Shown in pieces: positions 56,294 to 64,000 of a DNA stretch of 64,000 nucleotides. The DNA is from Bagarius yarrelli (taxonomy: Eukaryota; Chordata; Actinopteri; Siluriformes; Sisoridae): positions 5,440,097-5,504,096 of the forward strand of contig VCAZ01000001.1 of assembly GCA_005784505.1 (NCBI GenBank), written 5' to 3'. The position numbers and the translations under genes were made by a program. Each line of letters opens with the position of its first letter. Positions within the stretch are counted from its first letter, which is position 1. Under the pieces are notes generated by a model that was not told the origin of the DNA, searched no databases, and was given only the letters and a program-made list of their open reading frames with translations.

Positions 56294-57765
56294 CACACTG
56301 CTCAAAAAAATAAAGGGAACACTTAAACACAATGTAACTCCAAGTCAATGACACTTCTGTGAAATCAAAAACTGCCCACTTAGGAGCCAGCAACACTGAA
56401 TGACAATCAATTTCACATGCTGTTGTGCAAATGGAATAGACAACAGGCGGAAATTAAATATAGGCAAATTAGCAAGACACCCCCAATAAAGGAGTGGGTT
56501 CTGCAGGTGGTGACCACAGACCACTTCTCAGTTCCTATGCTTTCTGGCTGATGTTTTGGTCACTTTTGAATGCTGGCAGTGCTTTCACTCTAGTGGTAGC
56601 ATGAGACGGAGTCTACAACCCACACAAGTGGCTCAGGTAGTGCAGCTAGCAGCTTATCCAGGATGGCACATCAATGTGAGCTGTGGCAAGAAGGTTTGCT
56701 GTGTCTGTCAGCGTAGTGTCCAGAGCATGGAGGAGCTACCAGGAGACAGGCCAGTACATCAGGAGACGTGGAGGAGGCCGTAGGAGGGCAACAACCCAGC
56801 AGCAGGACCGCTACCTCCGCCTTTGTGCAAGGAGGAACAGCAGGAGCACTGCCAGAGCCCTGCAACATGACCTCCAGCAGGCCACAAATTTGCATGTGTC
56901 TGCTCAAACGGTCAGAAAACAGACTCCATGAGGGCCCGACGTCCACAGGTGGGGGTTGTGTGCTTAAAGCCCAACACCGTGCAGGACGTTTGGCATTTGC
57001 CAGAGAACACCAAGATTGGCAAATTTGCCACTGGCGCCCTGTGCTCTTCACAGATGAAAGCAGGTTCACACTGAGTCTGGAGACACCGTGGAGAATGTTT
57101 TGTTCTTGTAATGGTGTGGGGTGGCATTTCTTTGGAGGGCCGCACAGCCCTCCATGTGCTCGCCAGAGGTAGCCTGACTGCCATTAGGTACCGAGATGAG
57201 ATCCTCAGACCCCTTGTGAGACCATATGCTGGTGCGGTTGCCCCTGGGTTCCTCATAATGCAAGACAATGCTAGACCTCATGTGGCTGGAGTGTGTCAGC
57301 AGTTCCTGCAAGATGAAGGCATTGATGCTATGGACTGGCCCGCCCGTTCCCCAGACCTGAATCCAATTGAGCACATCTGGGACATCATGTCTCGCTCCAT
57401 CCACCAACGCCACGTTGCACCACCGACTGTCCAAGAGTTCTGAGACTGGCCACCTCATCAGGAGCATGCTCAGACGTTGCAGGGAGGTCATACATGCACG
57501 TGGAGGCCACACACACTACTGAGCCTCATTTTGACTTGTTTTAAGGACATTACATCAAAGTTGGATCAGCCTGTAGTGTGTTTTTCCACTTCAATTTTGA
57601 GTGTGACTCCAAATCCAGACCTCCATGGGTAAAAAATTTGATTTTCATTGATAATTTTTGTGTGATTTTGTTGTCAGCACATGTAAAGAACAAAGTATTT
57701 AATAAGAATATTTCATTCATTCAGATCTAGGATGTGTTATTTTAGTGTTCCCTTTATTTTTTTGA

Positions 57766-57773
<8 letters not shown>
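56294..57773 (+). mobile_element. Tc1-type (DD34E) transposon with perfect 30-bp terminal repeats
   Basis: cacactgctcaaaaaaataa agggaacact at 56294-56323 is the exact reverse complement of 57744-57773. The element is 1480 bp and encodes a decayed transposase on the plus strand. It sits between microsatellite blocks, so no clean TA duplication can be read. Perfect termini suggest a comparatively recent insertion or one still mobilisable in trans. Confidence 0.93.
56603..57521 (+). pseudogene. Tc1-type transposase pseudogene (DD34E)
   Basis: The frame starts MRRSLQPTQVAQVVQL, shifts into MARRFAVSVSVVSRAWRSYQ (helix-turn-helix DNA-binding region) with an RRRGGGRRR basic stretch, shifts again to LFTDESRFTLS (first catalytic D), and shifts again to MVWGGISLEGRTALHV, IMQDNARPHV (second D) and SPDLNPIEHIWD (catalytic E). 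I count 34 residues between the second D and the E. A deletion removes sequence between the first D region and MVWGG, and another follows PPTVQEF. Frameshifts and deletions make it inactive. Confidence 0.92.
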
Positions 57774-57814
<41 letters not shown>

Positions 57815-57823
57815 ATGTATGTA

Positions 57824-57885
<62 letters not shown>

Positions 57886-57890
57886 TACAT
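57771..57890. repeat. (GT)n/(ATGT)n/(TA)n microsatellite, right block
   Basis: GT run, then GTAT units, then TA run, then gacacacacatacat. Confidence 0.95.
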
Positions 57891-57913
57891 GAACCTGTCT
57901 AGTGTTTTTAACG
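57876..57913. repeat. Right arm of an inverted repeat bracketing the Tc1 element
   Basis: gacacacacatacatgaacc tgtctagtgtttttaacg is, with two mismatches, the reverse complement of 56180-56213 (cgttaaaaacactaggcagg ttcatgtgtgtgtg). Confidence 0.8.
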
Positions 57914-58306
57914 AGTCAGTGCTTCTAAATAATTACCCCAGGTTATGTCAGTCTGAATTAACTTTCCTTTTCACTGTACAGGGAGGGTATTTTAAGGTCA
58001 GCCTGTTTCTATATTTAACCCGGAAAGTTTTTCTCATTAATAATAAATAAGTGATACATTTATATCTTCCAGACTATAATATCAATTGTCAGCAATTGTT
58101 TTTTAGTGTGATTACATTAAATGTGATTACATTTTTCGGTGTTTTATATCATTCAAAACAATCTGCGTAAATTTAAGAACTCTGTTCTGTTAAGTTAGTT
58201 AATGTTGCAGAAGATCCATGAAACTAACAGAGCAATCTACTTGATTTCCCAAAGAAAGAAATGATAAAATGTCAAGAATCTGCAGTCTTTAGTCGTCTGT
58301 CCATTA

Positions 58307-59883
58307 CAAGGGAGTGCAGAATTATTAGGCAAATGAGTATTTTGACCACATCATCCTCTTTATGCATGTTGTCTTACTCCAAGCTGTATAGGCTCGAAAG
58401 CCTACTACCAATTAAGCATATTAGGTGATGTGCATCTCAGTAATGAGAAGGGGTGTGGTCTAATGACATCAACACCCTATATCAGGTGTGCATAATTATT
58501 AGGCAAACTTCCTTTCCTTTGGCAAAAATGGGTCAAAAGAAGGGACTTGACAGGCTCCGAAAAGTCAAAAAATAGTGAGATATCTTGCAGAGGGATGCAG
58601 CACTCTTAAAATTGCCAAGCTTCTGAAGCGTGATCATCGAACAATCAAGCGTTTCATTCAAAATAGTCAAAACAGGGTCGCAAGAAGCGTGTGGAAAAAC
58701 CAAGGCGCAAAATAACTGCCCGTGAACTGAGAAAAGTCAAAGCGTGCAGCTGCCAAGATGCCATTTGACACCAGTTTTTGCCATATTTCAGAGCTGCAAC
58801 ATCACTGGAGTGCCCAAAAGCACAAGGTGTGCAATACTCAGAGACATGGCCAAGGTAAGAAAGGCTGAAAAACAACCACCACTGAACAAGACACACAAGC
58901 TGAAACGTCAAGACTGGGCCAACAAATATCTCAAGACTGATTTTTCTAAGGTTTTATGGACTGATGAAATGAGAGTGAGTCTTGATGGGCCAGATGGATG
59001 GGCCCGTGGCTGGATCGGTAAAGGGCAGAGAGCTCCAGTCCGTCTCAGACGCCAGCAAGGTGGAGGTGGAGTACTGGTTTGGGCTGGTATCATCAAAGAT
59101 GAGCTTGTGGGGCCTTTTCGGGTTGAGGATGGAGTCAAGCTCAACTCCCAGTCCTACTGCCAGTTTCTGGAAGACACCTTCTTCAAGCAGTGGTACAGGA
59201 AGAAGTCTGCATCCTTCAAGAAAAAAACATGATTTTCATGCAGGACAATGCTCCATCACACGCGTCCAAGTACTCCACAGCGTGGCTGGCAAGAAAGGGT
59301 CTAAAAGAAGAAAAAGTAATGACTTGGCCTCCTTGTTCACCTGATCTGAACCCCATAGAGAACCTGTGGTCCATCATGAAATGTGAGATTTACAAGGAGG
59401 GAAAACAGTACACCTCTCTGAACAGTATCTGGGAGGCTGTGGTTGCTGCTGCACACAATGTTGATGGTGAACAGATCAAAACACTGACAGAATCCATGGA
59501 TGGCAGGCTTTTGAGTGTCCTTGCAAGGAAAGGTGGCTATATTGGTCACTGATTTGTTTTTGTTTTGTTTTTGAATGTCAGAAATGGATATTTGTGAATG
59601 TTGAGATGTCATATTGGTTTCACTGGTGAAAATAAAAAATTGAAACGGGTATATATTTGTTTTTTGTTGCCTAATTTGCCTAATAATTATGGACAGTAAT
59701 AGTCACCTGCACACACAGATATCCTCCTAAAATAGCTAAAACTAAAACAAACTAAAAACTACTTCCAAAAATATTAAGCTTTGATATTAATGAGTTTTTT
59801 GGGTTCATTGAGAACATGGTGGTTGTTCAATAATAAAATTAATCCTCTAAAATACAACTTGCCTAATAATTCTGCACTCCCTG
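58307..59883 (+). mobile_element. Tc1/mariner superfamily element with DD37E spacing, full length, dead
   Basis: Terminal repeats gggagtgcagaattattagg (left) and cctaataattctgcactccc (right) match exactly as inverted copies. TA lies at 58305-58306 and 59884-59885. A second inverted motif, cataattattaggcaa at 58491-58507 and ttgcctaatttgcctaataa near 59668-59688, lies inside each end. The element is 1577 bp and encodes a frameshifted transposase. Confidence 0.93.
58529..59552 (+). pseudogene. Transposase pseudogene, DD37E type
   Basis: Starts MGQKKGLDRLRKVKK and breaks almost at once. Readable blocks follow in different frames: CNITGVPKSTRCAILRDMAK (DNA-binding part), LWTDEMRVSLDGPDGWARGW (first D), GGVLVWAGI, IFMQDNAPSHASKYSTAWL (second D), SPDLNPIENLW (E). 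I count 37 residues between the second D and E. The last frame runs cleanly to GGYIGH and TGA at 59550-59552. Several breaks fall at A-runs (gtcaaaaaatag, aagaaaaaaacatg). The catalytic residues survive but no intact enzyme can be translated. Confidence 0.92.
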
Positions 59884-59923
59884 TATTTTAAATGTGATTT
59901 CCTTTATCAAATAACAGTTATTG

Positions 59924-59984
<61 letters not shown>

Positions 59985-60031
59985 ATCTAACCATATGGCT
60001 AGCTACAGTGTCTATCTATCTATCTATCTAT
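59924..60031 (+). repeat. (CTAT)n microsatellite, two blocks
   Basis: About 15 CTAT units at 59924-59985, a 25-bp interruption, then five to six more units at 60011-60031. It lies about 40 bp beyond the DD37E element. Confidence 0.95.
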
Positions 60032-60389
60032 ACATATCACAGTTGCTATTAAATCACCTGTATTTCGTATATAATATCGATTTATAACTTTTTCCCCCTT
60101 TTGTTTCTTCTGTTTTTTTATTCTATTTACGTCTTTTTGTCTGTATAAAACTGATTGTAGCTCTAACCGATCGATCCGATCCGGTTAATGTGAAGCAAAG
60201 AATGACGGATTTTTGCTTTTAAATATTAAACAGCAAGAAATACATTTTTTTTATAAGCGGCAAGTTGGGTAGAAGGTAGAAGTGGAAAGTTCACATGCAC
60301 TCCTTTTAACACATGAATTGCTTTTTGGATGTTTGAAGATGAACCGATCGTCTGTTGTGATTCAAAGTATTCGATACGTCCCTCAGTCG
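60032..60389. other. Unassigned AT-rich stretch
   Basis: Nothing recognised. Confidence 0.35.
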
Positions 60390-60720
60390 CAGCGTTAAGG
60401 CGGAAAGGGAGAACATTTCATTCTAATACGGCTCATGGTTACCACAGTTGGCCTGCCAAATTCAAGGTTATTTCACTGAAGTGTTTTTTAATTACACCGC
60501 CTGTAATGTTTCATTGATTAGCACCATTACAATGCCCTGGCTGCCATTTTCAACTGACCGCTGCCATTAAAGGCAGAGCTGCCTGTGTGTGGCGTGGAAA
60601 CAGATGCGTGCTCTATTAGTGTGACCTTTAGGATTGTGCTTCGTCCTGGTATGACCAATCATGATTAAAGTTAATCGCAGTTATCTTATTACTGCTTTAC
60701 AGCCGTGCTAATGAATGTGT
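60390..60720. other. Candidate regulatory (conserved noncoding) DNA
   Basis: The most convincing such stretch here: about 330 bp of complex, balanced sequence with tttttaattacaccgcctg, tttcattgattagcacc, accattacaatgccctggct and accgctgccattaaaggcag. No repeat signature, no coding frame. Conservation untested. Confidence 0.35.
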
Positions 60721-62486
60721 TTAAAGACTCGCGTTTTATAGAGAATTGAAATAAGGAGAATGTTTTGATAAGGTTATCGTATGGTAACGATCATGATCGA
60801 CGGTGTAGTTGTATCGTTTCTGACTTTGATGATGTTGATCCAGAACAAACAAAAAAATTTATCAGATCAAATAGCAGACAAATAAAATTCTACTAGAAGA
60901 AGGAATCAACTTTGAAAATGATCTTTTCGATCAGCTTTTGCCTCTGGCAAGTGGTGTACATTTTCTGGTCATGGTCACATGATCACTGATGGCACCAAGT
61001 AAATGTGGTCTCTTCCAATCCACATACTACCCATGCTTATTTATTTGTCCTTACACAATCTGGGAAAATTTGCCAGGGAGCAGCAGCAGCAGCTCTGCTA
61101 ATCGATTGCTGGGGCAACTTTGTGTGGCCTTGCTTAAAAGGACTGAGGCTCGAGGCGGGCAGCGTTACCCTCCTCAGATCAGAGAAAGGTCTCTACAGCT
61201 CTACAGACTGGATTTCAAGGATTGACTTGTCTTCGCCATCGGATAAATGACCTTAAACCACCTTTTGTCTAAAAACTGCAAATTATTAGTGCCTGTAGTC
61301 GTTCGGTTCTACTTACCAGTGATGCTGAATTCTAACACTATTAGTAGGACTGGGTGGGGTGGTATGACAGTATGCATCCTTACCACGGAATAAATTTTTT
61401 ATACTGTGTACAATAAGTGGGTTTGACTACCCATTTCAATAACGACACAGGAAATAGATTATTAACATTAAATACATTTTGAAATAAATACCTGTTATAC
61501 CACCTGTCATAATTGTGGTTTAATGTATGATCATCTAATTGTTTTATAAAAGTTCAAGCGTGTGTTTAACTTGTTTATTAGTCAGAATATGTAAAACTTA
61601 TTATTAAAACTAATTGCAAAAACACAATAATTGTTTTTGCAATTCAGATTCGGAAGCCTTCGGATAGTGAAATAATTGCTGCATAATATTTGCTGATTCA
61701 TCATGTTTGATGAGAAATGAGGAAGAGATTTCAATATTTTTTTTCTTCCTGTTTGTCTCTCGCTCTTTAACCGTTCTGAATTTTTATCTATTTGCGGTCG
61801 GGTGAACTCAAGGTGAAGGCTGACGATACAGAAAAACATATCACTGTCATCTTATGCAAAAAAAAAACCAACCCTTTTTGTAAAAGTCTCCAGACACCAG
61901 GGACTGGCTGGTTATAACAGCAGGTGTGCTTGTCATAGCAAGATGATGCCTGCATTGTTGTCCGTGCATGTGTTGGTGGATCACTGGCTGGTTTGATCTT
62001 ATTAGTACTACATATTGAGGTGCTGATGTCTGTGCCATTATTTTGCATTATACCAGTAGGCCGAGTCAAGTAGCACATTCGAGTCATGTGACCACTAAAA
62101 TTCTGGAACGTTTTTGAGGAATTGGAGAGTTCCTAAAAAGAAACTCTTGCTCTTTCTGCTTTAACTTCCTGGTCTTCTTATTTGCACATTTCTATAATCT
62201 GGTGTGTGCCGTTTAATCTATCGTTCTGTACAGTGTTCTGTTCGGGTTTAATGTTTGTATAGTTATTTGCACTGTCTGTCTTGCACTGTTTGCATCAGGT
62301 TGCACACATGCACTTTATGTTGCTGAGACAACTTATTTCTAGCATCTAGCTTTGTGGTGTTCTTCTGTCAAGTGGCTCTTTTGTTGTTTTGTGTAATTCT
62401 GTGTTGTTTTGTGTAGCACCAGGATCCTGGAGAAACGTTGTTTTATTTCACCGTGTACTGCGTCTGCTATATATGGTTGAAATGTG
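60721..62486. other. Unassigned stretch
   Basis: 61355-61530 (tgggtggggtggtatgacag ... cctgttataccacctgtcat) has inverted ends resembling a small DNA repeat. The 61000-61250 frames match nothing known. The rest is featureless. Confidence 0.3.
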
Positions 62487-62646
62487 GTGGAAGTGGTAGT
62501 GCAGTGGTTAAGGTGTTGGACTACCAAATTGAGGACCCGGGTTCGATTCCCAGCACCACCAAGCCACCACTGCTCAGTTGTATAACAGGGAATAACGTAA
62601 GTCGCTCTGGATAAAGGCGTCATGCCAAATGCTGCAAATGTAAATG
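62487..62646 (+). repeat. Family A SINE, young
   Basis: Close to consensus: head gtgcagtggttaaggtgttg, box-B cgggttcgattcccagcacc, tail aagtcgctctggataaaggc and atgctgcaaatgtaaatg; a short deletion in the middle. Confidence 0.88.
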
Positions 62647-62739
62647 AACTTGAACTTGGTTTCATTATGGCACCAACCCCTCTCCCCCCTTTCTTAAAGG
62701 ACATTGTGTCCCTTATATTTTACCAAAAAATGTTACATC

Positions 62740-62960
62740 CTGCCATTGGCCAAGATGATGTCATACGGTAACTTTAATTGAACTCATCACCCCAAAATGA
62801 AATCAACGGCGATCCGCTGATCGTTTTTCTAATGCATTTTTTCTCACCGCTCAGTCATTCGAGCCGCGTCACACCCCATTAGGCAACTTTATATCGCTTC
62901 GAAAATTCAGCAGGAAGTCGTATGTCCTATTGTTCTGATAATATAAAGCATAAAATGAGG
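62740..62960. other. Candidate regulatory (conserved noncoding) DNA
   Basis: Complex sequence with ctttaattgaactcatcac, gatccgctgatcgtttttct and cacaccccattaggcaactt. No repeat or coding signature. Conservation untested. Confidence 0.25.
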
Positions 62961-63336
62961 CCTACAGTAATGTATAAAAAAGGACGTGGCAAGGAAATTA
63001 CAGTATGCCGGTTTGTCCTGAAATGACTTCAGAACTTAAGAAATGGTAGTTTTGTACTTTGGATTTTTCAAAAATAGGCTTTAGATTGCTCTAAGCGTTC
63101 AACTGGAAATATATCCCATAATAAGCAGGGTAGTTAAAATACAGGGACACTGCTGCATTAATCCGTGTTTGAAATGGACTGAATAACGGTGCCCAGAGGT
63201 GTCGGGTATTTGAGGGCAGCTTCAAAGTTTCCTCCATTTTATCTTTCTATGAACTTAAACAGTCTCGGTGTTGCCTACAGAGCAGTACGTGTGAAATAAG
63301 ACCATGGAAACATCTGAGCTTCCACCTTTTTCTTTA

Positions 63337-63590
63337 TATTCAATTCAGTTCAGTTCTAAAAGCATGTTTAACAATGGACATTGTCTCAAAGTAGCTTTAC
63401 AAAACATCAGCAACAATACAAGAGTCGTTACAAAAGATGTTATCAAAAACATCCCTAGTGTGCAAGCCTGGGGCAACTGTGGAAGGAATAACTCCTGTAG
63501 ATGGTACAAAAAAGAAACCTTGATAGGAGCCAGATTTAAAAGGGAACCCATCCACAAGCCTTTAGCACTCAGACTTGTTAAACACTGCAG
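63337..63590 (+). repeat. Dispersed fish repeat related to 37855-38078
   Basis: Blocks tattcaattcagttcagttc, caatggacattgtctcaaag, tagctttacaaaacatcagc, then ctggggcaactgtggaagga and accttgataggagccagatt. The apparent 102-codon frame over it is not a gene. Confidence 0.6.
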
Positions 63591-63805
63591 TCTTGGTTGT
63601 GTTTTCGAGTAAGTTTTATTTTCTTTCTTGTTTGTTGCCATTAGTCACTAATTACCCCCACCACCCCCTTTTTAAATTCTGAGGCACTTACAGTATGTAA
63701 ATCACTACCTGGTAGCTGTAGGTTTTTCCTCCAGTTGTGTTGGAAATAAAATTTGTGAAAAGCATCATAAATATCATAAATGACTGATTATCTTACACGT
63801 CCCCT

Positions 63806-63843
<38 letters not shown>

Positions 63844-64000
63844 TTTTATCTCTGAGTGATCTGGTTCCTGTCACATGGCCATGTGAGAGATATTATTCTG
63901 ATCTCAAACCACCCAGGAAAATGACTGTCTGCTACCAAATGCTCAGATTTGATGTGTACATATTCTTAAGAGGCAAAAAAAAAAAAATCAGATCTGTGTC
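63591..64000. other. Unassigned stretch with a CA microsatellite
   Basis: Nothing recognised apart from (CA)n at 63808-63838 and a terminal A-run. Confidence 0.4.
63808..63838 (+). repeat. (CA)n microsatellite
   Basis: Uninterrupted run of about 15 units. Confidence 0.95.

Noticed and set aside
56671..57512. Minus-strand frames of 118-148 codons
   Set aside because: Antisense shadows of the Tc1 transposase, whose motifs lie on the plus strand.
63304..63612. 102-codon plus-strand frame
   Set aside because: Lies over a dispersed repeat related to 37855-38078.

Overview
This window looks like gene-poor nuclear DNA from a bony fish, most likely an otophysan such as a catfish (Siluriformes) or a close relative. 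The evidence is the repeat content: teleost Tc1/mariner elements, a V-SINE-type short repeat, dozens of copies of a tRNA-derived SINE typical of otophysan genomes, 3' ends of a fish LINE, hAT-type MITEs with 8-bp target duplications, and very frequent (GT)n, (AT)n, (CT)n and (CTAT)n microsatellites. Species is an inference; no search could be run. I found no operon, no RNA gene, no CRISPR array, and no protein-coding gene I can name. The only recognisable proteins are broken transposase and reverse-transcriptase remnants. The window could be intergenic or lie inside a long intron.

Repeat families named below. Family A SINE: a tRNA-like head (gtggttaaggtgttggac), a box-B-like ggttcgattcccagcacc, a middle with ctgggcccctgagcaaggc, and a tail with gtcgctctggataagggcgt then ctgccaaatgctgtaaatg. 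Family B SINE: a similar head fused to a different tail containing catggctgaccctgcgctc and, at the far end, gggatatgcgaag. Both occur on both strands, about 30 copies in total, several side by side.

Layout. 1-5.7 kb: a V-SINE copy, a perfect 16-bp hairpin, microsatellites and old SINEs. 5.7-8.3 kb: unique-looking sequence rich in TAAT-type homeodomain motifs, mixed with SINEs. 8.5-9.2 kb: an older repeat split by a hAT MITE. 10-14.5 kb: Family B and A SINEs, the 3' half of a Tc1 element and two small DNA-transposon remnants. 15.7-18.2 kb: more SINE pieces, an uncharacterised repeat and a LINE 3' end. 18.9-19.2 kb: candidate conserved noncoding DNA. 21.6-22.3 kb: a SINE, a rearranged Tc1 derivative, and a coding-like minus-strand frame. 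24.3-24.8 kb: two consecutive palindromes, then TAAT-rich sequence. 25-36 kb: SINE clusters, a Tc1 3' half and a few orphan reading frames. 37.3-38.9 kb: an inverted-repeat element with other repeats nested in it. 39.2-40.4 kb: a near full-length but dead Tc1 element on the minus strand. 42-46.4 kb: a second hAT MITE, two LINE fragments and a degenerate tandem repeat. 50.3-53 kb: a Tc1 remnant with a SINE inside, and more SINEs. 53.3-55 kb: G-tracts and a long polypyrimidine tract. 55.8-60 kb: a dense block holding a (TA)n/(GT)n microsatellite, a complete-ended DD34E Tc1 element, a complete-ended DD37E element and a (CTAT)n array. 60.3-64 kb: candidate regulatory DNA, one young SINE and a dispersed repeat.

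No genes act together here. The window's history is one of repeated insertion, nesting and decay of transposable elements around islands of unique, possibly regulatory, sequence.
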